Shown: positions 21,901-33,012 of the stretch, one piece after another | How positions within the stretch are numbered: position 1 is the stretch's first letter | Layout of the letters: the number at the start of each line of letters is the position of its first letter | From: Butyriboletus loyo | Taxonomy: Eukaryota > Basidiomycota > Agaricomycetes > Boletales > Boletaceae | NCBI GenBank assembly: GCA_038093515.1 | Contig: JBBPSI010000085.1 | Span: 1-64,000 of the forward strand | Length of the DNA stretch: 64,000 bases | Reading direction: 5' to 3' | The notes under the pieces: model-generated | Database searches by the model: none | What the model saw: the letters and a program-made list of their open reading frames with translations, nothing else | What the model was told of the DNA's origin: nothing | Translations under genes and position numbers: made by a program

Positions 21901-23291
21901 CTCGCTTCTTCCAGAGCTTGGCGATCTTGGAGTCTGGGTCCAAGTCAAGGTACCGTACCAGGTACCTTTGAGCGATTGCCCGAGGGGAGTCATGTCGGGG
22001 CTTCTTGATTTGATCTGGGAGATCGATATGGCCAGTGGCCCAATCTATTACCGGGTTGGCTTCTCGTAGCCACGGTAATCCCAGGATCATGTTTTCTCGG
22101 CCTATGTTGAGGACTAGGAAACTCCGTTCCTCCTCGGTTTCTCCAACTCTGATGGAGATGGTGTTACGCTGATAGCGCACAATAACTAGCAGCGAGCACT
22201 TGACTAGGGGCTCGAGCCTAATAAGGAAATGGCCGACTCGCGTGAACGACGCTATCGGGTGTCTTGCAAAGCAAGTGTCGGCGAGATCTTGTGTGGTGGC
22301 GACCAGACGAGATCGAGCAGGCTCTTATCGGCTTTATCGGCAAGAGATGGGTATATTGCTAGATTACTATGCACTTGGTAGATGCGTAGAATTAGCTAGA
22401 GAAATTGTACTACTCTAAGTACGAGCATATATACTGGAGGGTATCGTGCACAGACCGAGCTGTGCGTGGCAGCGAGGGCAAAGGGCTATGAGTCTCCTCG
22501 AGTCATAGCGGCGAAAGAAGAAGCGGCAAAGTGCCGGTAACGAGGGAGCTAAGCTCCGAGTAAGATGGCGACATCGTCAGCGAATAGGAAGAGCTGAAGG
22601 TGAAGTGACGATGTCCATGAGGTGAGCCCCACAGGGCGAAGGGTGCGCGAACGGCGGAGCCCTTGGATACGGGTCTCGACGCGAAGGTACTGACGCGTCG
22701 TAATCTAGTCACGTGCTAGTCACGTGATGTAAGAAATGTCATTGGTCAAAGAAAAGGGGACGCGACAGCTCAGCTGAGGGTCCGGCCCGACGGGGCGAGA
22801 AGGCAGGGGCTATCTCGGTGCAACGGCACAGAGACTCGCAGGAGCGACCGGGGAAGTGGATAACGTCCACTAGGCGACTAAGGAGCGGGCGATGGGTGGC
22901 ATCGCAAGACGGCGGGGGCGGCGGGGACGCGTGAGCGTGGGAAAACGAGTGGCGGGGTACGCTTAGGGGTAAAACTGTAACAGAGGGTGACTTTGTGTCT
23001 GATGACTCCTCCTTGGTTGTTTGACCTGTCCACGTTTTGGGCACTAAGTGGCTTGGGTAGCCGTTCCATCAGCAGTTTCTTTCGCTTCACTAGATCTCGG
23101 TCTATGAAGCATCCGCTTGCGCCGCTGTCCACCAGGGCGAATGTGTCGACAATTTGACCCCCTTCATGCGCAAATAAAGATACAGGAACTCGTATCGATT
23201 GTGCATTGGGGTTTGATAATACTACAGGGGCGATTACATGGAGAGGTGAAGACGTCGAAACTTCCCTCTCTTCTAAAAATCCTTTGGCCAT
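18906..23291 (-). pseudogene. pol of chromovirus D
   Basis: The protease starts at 23291 in the -1 frame of gag (ALVDSGASGCF). It is cut by the solo LTR at 22162-22982, which has the imperfect duplication GATGG/GAGGG. RT contains YMDDLLIHS near 21230-21250. The open 641-codon segment 20831-18906 covers RNase H, integrase (HH-CC; D in SVDLITG, D in CISDRGPQF, E in GETERVNQE) and the chromodomain (YEIDRILSHR to KAYKLRHP). Lesions are the LTR, a 1-bp loss near 21752, and a TGA at 20847-20849 where E has CGC. The chromodomain probably directs integration to marked chromatin. Confidence 0.88.
22162..22982 (-). repeat. Solo LTR, family A, inside pol of D
   Basis: 821 bp, TGTTACGCTG...AAACTGTAACA on the plus strand. 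The flanks GATGG (22157-22161) and GAGGG (22983-22987) form a duplication with one mismatch. Confidence 0.92.
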
Positions 23292-24268
23292 TCTTCGGCC
23301 ACCTTGGTTGCTGCGACGGGCAGCTTTTCTTCGTCTTCATTGAAGCATGCCTTGAGGACATTCAAGACATCTTCTTGTTGGGTGCCTCGACCTTTTAACT
23401 CGGACAGGTAGTCGACGAGTGGGGAGGGCTTGGGCTCTGGTTGCGTGACGACGGCGGCGCGTGTGCGCTGAGGGTTGCGAGGGGGGCGAGAGGGCGGTCC
23501 TCGGGAGTTCTGCCCATTACGAGGGGGACGAGGGTGGTTGGTGGAGCGGCATCCGACTTGGTGGCATATGAAACACTTGTTCTGTTTCATGTACTCCGCG
23601 CGTTGCACGGGAGTAAGTCGGACTGCATCAACGTCCATGGCGTTGGGGTCCCTTCTGCTGGACGAGGGTTTGGAGGAAGAGGAGAACATAGGGATGTAAT
23701 GTTTCCCTGCGCGAAGGTCGTCGATACGTTTGTGCTGGGCGTGGAAGGCGGAAGTTTTCTCGGCCCAGCCGGCAAGAGTGGTAGGGGGTTTCTCACAAGA
23801 GAGGACAGACTCTGCGAGGCGGGGGTCGAGACCGCGAATGAACCATTCAATGAGTGCCTTCTCATCGATGATTCCTGACTTGGCGGCGAGGAGTTGGAAC
23901 TCCGTGACGTAGGTGTCGTAGCCGTCCTTGCGGTTGGCCTTGTTCTGGGTGAGGTTCCCCAGATCGATACGGGCGCTCTCTCCTACGTCAAAGGGATGGA
24001 AGACCCTTTGGAAATCCTCGCAGACTGTTGAGAACTCTCTTTGTCGTGCTGTGGGGTGTCCGTCTAGAAGGAGGCTCATCCATCCTTCGGAGAACGTCTT
24101 GCCTTTCCCTTCGCTCATTTTCATGAGGAGGGCATTGATTTTTGATTTGTCATCGGGGAATGCTGTCTGATTGGCGGCGAAGTAGGTGCGCATGGCGAGG
24201 AGCCATCGTGAGGCATCTTCGTTGAGACCAGAGAAGTCTTTGGGGACGATATTCTTTTTGTCAGACAT
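23273..24268 (-). CDS. gag of chromovirus D
   Basis: This is an intact 331-codon frame from ATG 24266-24268 (MSDKKNIVPKDFSG) to a TAG at 23273. It is a capsid domain of the Ty3/PEG10 kind: the region NEDASRWLLAMRTYF to FIRGLDPRLAE. A Cys/His motif CFICHQVGCRSTNH (C-X2-C-X4-C-X4-H) lies near residue 220-240, followed by an Arg/Pro-rich tail. The stop falls on a run of five T (GATTTTTAG), from which the -1 frame enters pol. An open, conserved extension continues upstream of the ATG to about 24600. Confidence 0.85.
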   Translation of the reverse strand: MSDKKNIVPKDFSGLNEDASRWLLAMRTYFAANQTAFPDDKSKINALLMKMSEGKGKTFSEGWMSLLLDGHPTARQREFSTVCEDFQRVFHPFDVGESARIDLGNLTQNKANRKDGYDTYVTEFQLLAAKSGIIDEKALIEWFIRGLDPRLAESVLSCEKPPTTLAGWAEKTSAFHAQHKRIDDLRAGKHYIPMFSSSSKPSSSRRDPNAMDVDAVRLTPVQRAEYMKQNKCFICHQVGCRSTNHPRPPRNGQNSRGPPSRPPRNPQRTRAAVVTQPEPKPSPLVDYLSELKGRGTQQEDVLNVLKACFNEDEEKLPVAATKVAEEWPKDF

Positions 24269-24673
24269 ATCGTTGTTGTCGTCTTCGTCGTCAGATGGAT
24301 CTGCGGGAGGATAGTACGGTGGAGAGGGAGAGCGGGAAACGTGGGGGGAAACGTGGGGGGTTCTGTCGAGCCAATCACTGTGATAACCGTCGTCGCTGGG
24401 TGCCGGTTCGTCTTCCTGCCCTAGACCCTGGTCCTCGGGTTGATAAGAGGGTTCGGGGTCTGACTGGGGCAAAGGGTCAAACTGGGGTTGAGGGTCTGGC
24501 TGGGCGGGAGAGTGTGGCGGCGATGGGTTGTCGACGACGATGGGTTCCGGTTCGGGGGAGGGAACGCGGAAAGAACGACTGACGCGTCTTGATCGTGGGA
24601 TGGAAATGTTGGGCGAGAGGGGAGGGCGGCTTTACTGCTGGGAAGCAGAAGCGAGAGGAAGATCTAGTTCTTT

Positions 24674-25099
24674 TGTTACGCTGGGCGCTAACAATTAGAA
24701 CAGCGAGGAGGCACTCTGGAGTGGCCTCGAGACTCGGGAGACGATTCTGGGCGAAGTCTCAGACTATGTCTTAGTGCGCACACTAAGAGTCTGGAAGTGA
24801 ACTAATTGCTAGCAGATTGCTGCGTAGAACTAGATAGTGTACATGGTGTAAAGGCCGAGCCTTTATACTACTGGGGTCTGCGCACAGACCATGTTCCTAA
24901 TCGAGACGCGAGAAGGAAACTACAAATGTGGAAGGAATATTCCAGAAGATTCCGGAGTATGAAAGAAAGCGCGTCCGTGCGCGAGAAGTGATGACTAAGT
25001 AGGAACAGTTGTTACCGTTCAAGTGGAACTAGCAAAAGGCTAGGTGAATGTAATAGTCCCAATGGTAATGGAGAGAAAAAGTAGACCACTACCATAACA
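24674..25099 (-). repeat. 5' LTR of chromovirus D
   Basis: 426 bp. Relative to the partner LTR the observed changes are all C-to-T or G-to-A, mostly at CpG. The inner end is next to the primer-binding site (complement of AGATCTAGTTCT). Confidence 0.92.
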
Positions 25100-25104
25100 C
25101 ACAG

Positions 25105-25972
25105 AAGGGGGATCATAAGAGGTGAGAGAAGATAAGATCCAAGAGATGAGCTGGATGGTAGGGATTCCTTATCTGGAGGGAGGCTGGGGAGTGGCAGACC
25201 ACTCTGCTCTGGTGGCAATTCTTCTTCCTGCAGCAGTGAGTGTGATAATTCCAGGGATAGCTCCAATCCGGAGAAGCACCTGGCAAGGTTGGCGATGCAC
25301 AGTGCAAGGCAGTAAGGGGGAGTGTCAACAAGTGACCTGGGGTTCATTGACATCTGTTTGAAAGGACTCCAGGGATTTGCTGGTGGTTTCCCAAGATGAG
25401 TCAGCTACCAGGATGGTAGCCAGTGAGGCTCATGTGGATGGAGCAGGAACAGGGATAGGTGGAGGAGATCCTGCCATGGCAGGGCGAGCAGGGGGATTGG
25501 GCCCACAAGCAGTGGGGTGGAGAAAACTGATGTGATTAGAGGACTGAAAGTAAAACTCTCGCTCTCTAGGGACAAGGGCAACTAGGATGGGGCAAAGGAC
25601 AGGGGTGAGAATGCCTGGGAGTAGCTGGTCCACAACGTATCCAAATTCCTCGGCATGGAGGATATCCAGGGTGTAGCCTCTAGCCTCCATTAAGAAGGTC
25701 TCTAGGGTGGTGGCATAGACAGGGGGTTGGTTGTTGGGGCAGAGATGGGTGTGGATGGTGTGAGCTAAGGCATAGGAGTGGTACAGGGAGGTGAGGGTGC
25801 GGAGGACATAGTCGCCAGTGAAGTCCATACACTATTCTAGTGTGAAAGTGGCAATGGGGTTTTCTAAGATGGCAGTGTAGAGGACACAGCAAGAGGAGAC
25901 TGGGAGGCAGGAAGAGCGAATGGGCAGTTGGGCCAGGAGCGGAGCATTGTTTTCTGCAGGTGGAATGGCCAT
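25105..25972 (-). pseudogene. ORF3 of chromovirus C, N-terminal part
   Basis: It starts at ATG 25972 (MAIPPAENNAP) and follows the ORF3 of D and E through LDILHAEEFGYVVDQLLPG. Stops and frameshifts are present (for example near 25833 and 25435). It continues at 17175 across element D. Confidence 0.8.
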
Positions 25973-25980
25973 TTTGGTTT

Positions 25981-28900
25981 TTACAGAGAGGATGGGGAGG
26001 GGAAATCCTTGGGGTGGCACAGCTTATATGCTCGAAGCAATGCCTGTGCATGGATCAGATTCCCATTCAGTTCCCAAGTATTCTCCACTGAGGAATATCC
26101 TTTCCAGGATACCAAAAACTGCCATTGCCCTTTTGATCCTCAGTGTGATAAGATCTTATTGATCTCGTATTTTTCATCTCCATCTATTTCTTTCAGAGGA
26201 GGGTTGGTGAAATTTGGACCATGTTCCACAGTTTCACAATAAGGAGTCAGCAGGGATGCATGGAAGATGTTATGGATCTTCCATGTCGGGGGTAGTCAGA
26301 GTCTATATGCTACAGGGGAAACGACCTGTGCAATCTCAAATGGACCTTCCTGTCTAGGGGCTAGCTTCTTTGATGGGTACCTGAGTTTAAGGTTACGCCC
26401 TTCAAGCCAAACCTTATCACCTACTTTCCAGGGGTGGAATTTAGATGAGATTTGTTCCTTCATCAGGCATTGTGCTTTTATGTGGGCTTCTAAGGCTTCT
26501 GTTCAGGTTCCCATTAGTTCTGATAGTTGTGACTCGAGGGCAGGGAGGAACATTTTTCCAATTGGAGGATAAGACCTTGGTTCATATCCAATCATCAGGG
26601 AGAATGGGGTCTTATTTGTGGATGAATGGGGCATTGAGTTATGGGAGAATTTGGCCATCAGAAGGAGTTTGGCCCATTGTTCTGGGTGTCCATCGCAAAA
26701 AATCCTCAGGTAAGTCTCCAGCTCCTGGTTGACTCGTTCTGTCTCTCCATCTGTCTGTGGGTGATATGCTGAGGAGAGGGCAAGGTCATAGTTGAGGAGT
26801 AAGGCAAGTTCCCTGGTGAAGGCTGAGGCAAATTGTGGACCCTGGTCAGGAATGCAGTGAGAGTGGAGGCTGAAGCATAGGAAGACAGTATTGAAAAACA
26901 GCTTAGCAACTCCTGCTGCATCAATGTCTTTGTGGCAAGGGGAATAAATTACCCCCTTCATAAGCCCATGGTCTACCACAACCATGACAGAATCATATCC
27001 ATTAGACAAAGGCAGCCCTGTGATTAAATCCACTGAGACTTGTTCAAAGGGGTGGGTAGCCATACTGGCCAGTGGGGAGAGGAGGGGGGGAGTGGGATGG
27101 GTATTGACCTTGTTTGCCTGGCAAACAGCACAGCCCAAGACAAAGTGTCAGACAAGAGAGGACATGCCCAGCCACTAGTAATTGCATTGCACCAGATTCT
27201 GGGTGTGGAAGATACCACTGTGGCTGCCTGCAGCACTCTCATGTAGGGAGCATATAAGGTCGGTGCAGGCTGCTTCAGGAACATACCATTTCTTCTGAAA
27301 GTACAATTCCTTGCCATCAAAGTCCCAATCGCCTGCATTCATTTTGGGGAACAGGGGTGAGTCCATGTACAGGGCCTGCATGCACTGTTTGATTAAGAGA
27401 TTGTTCAGGGTAGAAGCAGCAATTCTTTTGGCCAGGGCAAGGTCAATCTTTTGCACAAACAGAGCCTCAGAAAGGAGGGTGACTTCCTGGTTATCCACAG
27501 AGGTGTCGACTTCATCTCTGCGAGATAGTGCATCTGTGGGGCCCATCTGGGTACCCAGGATGTGATGGAATTGGAGGTTGAAATCTTGGATGAACATCAA
27601 CCATTGTGTTTGTTGGCAGGACAACTTATTGGGTTGGTGGAAGTAGGTGAGGTTTTTGTGGTCCATCAGAATCTCTACTGATGGCCAGTACCACACAGGT
27701 AGTGGCACCATTCCTCCAGCACATGGATCACTGCGAGGAGCTCTTGGTCATAGATGTCATAATTGCACTCTGCCAGGAAGAGGGTTTTGGAAAGGTAAGC
27801 ACAGGGGTATAGATTTCTGTTCCTGTCCTTCTGCATGAGTATGGCTCCAGTCACAGTAAGGGAGGCATCAGTCATGACAGTGAACGGTTTGGTGATGTCG
27901 GGCATGGAGAGTGCAGGTTGTTGTAGGAATAACTATTTGATTGCTTGGAAAGCTTGTTCACAGGCCAGTGTCCAAGCCCAGAGAGCTCCCTTTTTTATGA
28001 GGTTGTGGGGAGGTTTGGCGATAGCAGAGAATCCCTAAATAAACCTGCAATAGAAATTACAGAATCCAATGAAGGATCTGACCACTTTTACAGAGGTAGG
28101 TGGGTTCCATTCACAGATTGCTTTCAACTTGGTTGGGTCCATTTTGACCTGCCCCTCCTGGACCATCATTCTGAGGTACTCCACTTCGTTGGCATCAAAC
28201 AAGCACTTTTCTAACTTGAGGAATAGCCTGTGTTCCTGGAGTCTTTGCAGGACTCAGATCACCTGCTCCTTGTGTTCCTTTGTCATAGCGGAATGGATCA
28301 GAAGATCATTTATGTAAATGATGAGCCATCTCTCAGCCATAAGGTTGCCGAAGATGTGGTCCATCAGTGCCTGAAACATGGCAGGAGAGTTGCAAAGCCC
28401 AAAGAACATCACAGTGGGTTCAAACAGTCCTTGAGGGGTGATGAATGCTGCCTTCCAGTGGTCATTTGGTTTGATCAGGATGTTGTTGTACCCCCACCTG
28501 ATGTCCATCTTGGTAAAGATCTTCAACCCTTTAAACAATCAACAAGGTCAGAGATTAAGGGAAGAGGGTAGATGTTCTTCACTGTGTAGGAGTTCAGGTA
28601 TTGATAGTCTTGGCAAGGTCGCAATGAGCCATCCTTCTTGGAGACAAAGAAGAATGGTGCTGCCTGAGGAGATTTGGAAGGGGTGATCTTACCAGTTTTC
28701 AGGTGTTTTTTGATGCAAGCTTTGCATGCTTCTGATTCCTTCGGGTTGAGAGGGTATACCTTAGCAACTTTTGGGACAAAGTCCTTGTTGAGGTCAATTG
28801 CATGATCGAAAGATCAGGATGGGGGTAATTCTTCAGTATTCTTCTTCTCAAAGATGTCAGCAAATGCTTTAAATGGGGCAGGGAGGGTTACTTCCTTTTT

Positions 28901-29341
28901 GACTTCTTGGGAGGCAATTTCAGTGGCAATGGTGGCTTTTTGGATGGGATAGGCATTCCGAGCTGAAGCATCTAGTCACTTCTTCCAGAGTTTGGCTATC
29001 TTGGAGTCCAGATCCAAGTCCAGGTATCATACCAGGTATTGCTGGGCAACTGCCCTTGGGGAGTCATGGCATGGTTTCTGCACTTGATCTGGGAGATTGA
29101 TATGGCCAGTGGCCCAATCTATTACTGGATTAGCTTCATGAAGCCATGGTAATTTCAGAATCATGTTTTCTTTGCCACAGTTGAGGACTAGGAAGCTGCG
29201 GTGACTTTGTGATGGATAACTCCTCCTTGGTTATTGGTTCTGTCTATGTTCTGAGCTCTGAGGGGCTTGGGTAATCATTCCATGGCTAACCATCTTCATT
29301 TTACTAGATTGTGATCTATAAAACATCCTGTTGTACTGCTG
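25981..29341 (-). pseudogene. pol of chromovirus C
   Basis: This is a decayed copy of the chromovirus pol. Integrase (27138-26503 and upstream), RNase H (27905-27675) and RT (28538-28254) are recognisable. The RT active site reads YIND instead of YMDD near 28310, a lost catalytic Asp (GAC to AAC). Chromodomain remnants lie near 26170-26000. Many stops and shifts occur. The protease end is cut by the G-type LTR at 29347. Confidence 0.85.
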
Positions 29342-29346
29342 TCCAC

Positions 29347-29860
29347 TGTTATAATTATAACATTTTATTTGTACACTTCATACACTTTCAATTCGGACTT
29401 AGTCGTTTTTACTTTCAAAGGTCACGTGACATAGCGCACGTGATCGTGGGAACTTACATGTGATCCATTGCTGACTAAGCATATGATGTCATGGCCTAGA
29501 CCAGGCCTAGACTCTATGACGTCACGACACATGTATTTAATCTCCGTTTACTTCTCTTCTTTTTATCCCCGCGCCTGTGTGGTTAATCACCTTGCCTTCT
29601 CTTCTTTAGTCTATCCATGTATAGTAATTCCTCACACGCACAGCATGGTCTGTGCGCATCCTTGTACAATATAAAAGGGCTCGTGGTTAGACTAGGATTC
29701 CCTAGTTTTAACCACTTGTCTATTCGCTGGCAACAGTTGAGGATTAAGTTGAGACTCCAGTTTACATCTGCCAGGTACTTGTGTATACCTGAAACTGTTG
29801 TGGACCGCTTGTGGCTGGGTACTACGTGCTAGCATTCGACTGCGCGTTGCCTTCGCAACA
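29347..29860 (+). repeat. Solo LTR, family G
   Basis: A 514-bp TGTTATAATTATAACA...CTTCGCAACA unit with perfect duplication TCCAC (29342-29346 and 29861-29865), inserted in the protease region of C. A TATA box (ATATAAAAG) near 29670 sets the orientation. It has two CACGTG boxes near 29423 and 29437. Confidence 0.9.
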
Positions 29861-29865
29861 TCCAC

Positions 29866-32164
29866 CAGGGCAAATGTGTTGACAATTTGACCCTCTTCAT
29901 GCACAAAGATAGAGATGGGAATATGAATTGATTGCGCTTTAGGGTTTGATACTAATACAGGGGCAATTGTATGAGGAGGAGAAGACATCAAATATTTAAA
30001 AATCCTTGGGCCAACTTTCAGCTGTTACTGTCGCAACAGTCTCTTTTGCCTCCTCTTCGAAGCAAGCTCTGAGTAGTTGCAAGACATTATCTTGCTGGGT
30101 GCCTCATCCTTTTAACTCAGATAAGTAATCAACGAGAGGAGAGGGCTTTGGTGTGGGTGGCGGGATGATAGTGGTGTGGGTTCATTGGGGGTTTTGGGGA
30201 GGACAAGGGGGTCCATGGGGAGGCTGGTCATTTCTGGGGGAGCAGGATGATTGGTGGAACAACACCCTACTTGGTGGCATATGAAGCACTTGTTCTGCCT
30301 CATGTGTTCTGCCCTTTGCACAGGAGAGAGTTGTACTGCATCTATGTCCATGGCTACAGGGTCCCTTCGGATTGGTTTGGAGGAGGAGGAGGAGGAGGAG
30401 GAGGAGAATGAGGGAATAAACCACTTCCTGGTGCATAGATCATCAATTCTTCTATGCTGAGAGTGAAAGGCAGCAGTTTTGTCTGCCCATCCTTGGAGAG
30501 TGGTGGGGACATGTTCACAGGAAAGGACTGACTCAGAGAGGTGAGAGTTGAGTCTCTTGATGAACCACTTGATGAGGGCCTTTTCGTCAGAGATTTCTGA
30601 CTTGGCAGCAAGGAGTTGAAATTCTGAGATATAGGTCTTGTAGCCATCTTTGTGGTTCATCTTGTCCTGTTTGAGATTTCCTAGGTCAATGTGGGCCCTT
30701 TCTCCAATGTCAAAGGGGTGGAAGACTCTTCCAAAGTCTTTGCAAACTGCTTTGAAGGTTCTTTGTTCAGCGGTGGGGTTTCCATCTAGATTAAGGCTCA
30801 TCCACCCTTCAGAGAATATCTTTCCCTTCCCTTCACTCATTTTATTGAGCAGAGTTTCAATTTTCTTTTCATCGTCATAGTAGATGGTTGTTACAGTTTT
30901 ACCCCTAAGCGTACCCCGCCACTCATTTTCCCACGCTCACGCGTCCCCGCCGCCCCCGCCATCTTGCGATGCCGCCCATCGCCCGCTCCCTAGTCGCCTA
31001 GTGGACGTTACCCACTTCCCCGGTCATTCTGCAAGTCTCAGTGTCGCTACACTGAGATAGCCCCTGTCTTCTCGCCCCGTCGGGCTGGACCCACAGTTGA
31101 GCTGTCGCGTCCCTCATTTCTTGACCAATGACATTTCTTGCATCACGTGACTAGCACGTGATTAGATTACGACGTGTCCTTACCTTCGTGTCGAGACCCG
31201 TATCCAAGGGCTCCGCCGTTCGCGCACCCTTTGCCCTGTGGGCGACACCTCGTGGACATCGTCACTTCATCTTCTGATCTTCCTATTCATTGATGATGTC
31301 GCCACCTTGCTCGGAGCTTCGCTCCCTCGTTACCGGCACTTTGCCGCTCCACATTTCATGGTTATGACTTGACGCGACTCATAACCCTTCACCCTCGCTG
31401 CCACGCACAGCTCAGTCTGTGCACCATATCTATTCAGTATATATACCAGCATACTTAGCATAGTACGGCTTCTCTAGCTAATTCTACGCATCTACCAAGT
31501 GCATAGTAATCTAGCAGTATACCCATCTCTTGCCGATAAAGCCGATAAGAGTCTGGTCGATCTCGACAGGCATCCACCTTTCGACATCTCCCGACACTTG
31601 CTTTGCAAGACACCCAATAGCGTTGTCTACGCGAGTCGGCTAATTTCCTCATTAGGCTCAAGCCCCTATAATTGCTTGGTCGCTAGCTATTGTGCACTAC
31701 CAGCGTAACAATGGTGGGATTCATGGCAAAATAGCTCTGCATGGCAAGAAGCCATTGGGATGCATCTTCATTTCGGCCATTAAAGTCTGCTGGAACACTG
31801 GCTTTTATTTTGGCCACCATGTTATCATTGTTGTCAGGGAGAGCAGGGGAGTGATATGGTGGGGACCGAGGAGGGGATATGTGGGGGGTGTTGTCAAGAT
31901 AGTCACTATCATAGTCTCCATTGGCCAGTGCTGGTTCTGGTTCTTGCCCTTGGCCCTGGTCTTTGGGTTGATGGGTGGGTTGTGGGTTTTCCTGTATTGG
32001 GAAATCAACCAGTGGGGAGTCAACAACAATGGGTTCAGGTTCAGGGGAAGGAATGCAGAAGGAGTGACCAACATGTCTTGAGCTTGAAGTGGTAATGGTG
32101 GGCAAGAGGGGTAGGGTTGGCTTTACTGCTGAGAAGCAGAAGCGAGGGGAAGATCTAGTTCTTT
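29866..32164 (-). pseudogene. gag and protease start of chromovirus C, split by a solo LTR
   Basis: Gag pieces are at 30888-29995 and 32160-31716. They encode MSEGKGKIFSEGWMSLNLDG, the CFICHQVGCCSTNH motif, and the N-terminal extension VPSPEPEPIVVDSP-like region. The A-type LTR at 30889-31710 separates them (duplication ATGGT). A five-T gag-pol junction (GATTTTTAA) remains near 30000. Confidence 0.8.
30889..31710 (+). repeat. Solo LTR, family A, inside gag of C
   Basis: 822 bp with perfect duplication ATGGT (30884-30888 and 31711-31715). It is in the opposite orientation to the host element. Confidence 0.93.
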
Positions 32165-32615
32165 TGTTACACTTGTGGTGCTAACAACTAGAACCTAGGC
32201 AGCACTCTGGAGTAGCTTCAGGACTTGTCTAAGTGTGATCTCAGTCTATGTCCAAGTGCTGGCACTTAGAGACTGGAGGGAAGGAGTTGCTAGCAGGTTG
32301 ACTGCATAGAACTAGATACTGTACAAGGGTACGAGTGCTAGGTATTTATACTAAGTGGACCCGTGCACAGACTGTGCCTATATCAGGTCATATGAGTCGC
32401 CAAGAGTCAAGGTAAGTCAAAGGGACAAGAATGGAAGAGACTCTTGAATGTTCTAGAGTAGAAATGAAAGTGTCCAGAATAGGGGTAAACATGACTAAGC
32501 AGAACAGTTGGACCATTCAAAGAATAGGAGGCAAAGCCTTGGGGAGAAAGGTAGTTTGTAAGGAAGAGGGGAAAAAGAGTAGAGAACCAGAACATTACCC
32601 CAGATAACTGTAACA
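32165..32615 (-). repeat. 5' LTR of chromovirus C
   Basis: 451 bp, paired with 8496-8945. The duplication ATTTC follows at 32616-32620. The inner end abuts the AGAACTAGAT primer-binding site (read on the minus strand). Confidence 0.9.
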
Positions 32616-32620
32616 ATTTC

Positions 32621-32668
32621 CAGGCAGGAGATGATTTGGCTGGTTTGTTCAATAGAGAGGGATTTCAT
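32621..32668 (-). pseudogene. Tc1/mariner transposase, first codons
   Basis: It encodes MKSLSIEQTSQIISCL and then joins LE-MGQST at 8495 when element C and one ATTTC copy are removed. The ATG at 32666-32668 is the likely start. Confidence 0.75.
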
Positions 32669-32794
32669 GATGGAAGTAATGGAAAAAGCGATGGTGTTTT
32701 GATGTGTTTGCACAATGCTGAACTTCTTATGCATCACATGACCCATTGTTTATGTAATACTCAGCCACAACATATGATTCTAACATTTTATAGG

Positions 32795-33010
32795 ATCAGC
32801 AACAAAACTGTTGTAATGAGTACCCTTGCCCAACTGGTGAATATCTCCTGATATAGAACGAATTACATAAGCAATGTATATATTTTTGGAAAGCCCTTGA
32901 TTATGGCCTTCTGCTATGGATATTTTTAGGAGGTTTGCCTTCAGTGGTTCTTGAGTTATTAGCTTGACAATCAAAATGTTGCCAGCATTGCAACAGTTTT
33001 GTTGGCCCTG
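32795..33010. repeat. Right terminal inverted repeat of the Tc1 element
   Basis: About 216 bp, inverted copy of 4328-4543 with scattered differences. The outer end is CAGGGCC followed by TA at 33011-33012. Confidence 0.85.
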
Positions 33011-33012
33011 TA

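Larger units (their letters stand above)
17181..25099 (-). mobile_element. Chromovirus D (full length, nearly intact)
   Basis: Both 426-bp LTRs (17181-17606 and 24674-25099) are flanked by CACAG (17176-17180 and 25100-25104), within ORF3 of element C. The order on the minus strand is gag, pol, ORF3. A solo LTR splits pol (22162-22982); without it the element is about 7,092 bp. The two LTRs differ at about six sites, all C/T or G/A. Confidence 0.93.
8496..32615 (-). mobile_element. Chromovirus C, composite with nested insertions
   Basis: The two LTRs (8496-8945 and 32165-32615) are flanked by the 5-bp duplication ATTTC (8491-8495 and 32616-32620) within the Tc1 transposase. The internal order on the minus strand is gag, pol, ORF3. 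It is interrupted by B, D, a G-type LTR (29347-29860) and an A-type LTR (30889-31710). Removing these leaves about 7,013 bp, the size of the related intact elements. The LTRs differ at many sites, so this is an old insertion. All genes are broken. Confidence 0.9.
4328..33010 (-). mobile_element. Tc1/mariner transposon split by nested insertions
   Basis: The ends CAGTGGGCAAC (left) and CAGGGCCAAC (right, reverse complement) are flanked by TA dinucleotides at 4326-4327 and 33011-33012. Transposase pieces occur in the right order on the minus strand at 32668-32621, 8495-8233, 6062-5903 and 5075-4561. Each break coincides with an insertion that has its own target-site duplication. Subtracting the solo LTR (827 bp with duplication), the repeat element (2163) and composite chromovirus C (24,125) from 28,683 leaves 1,568 bp, a normal length for a Tc1 element. 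Confidence 0.88.
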
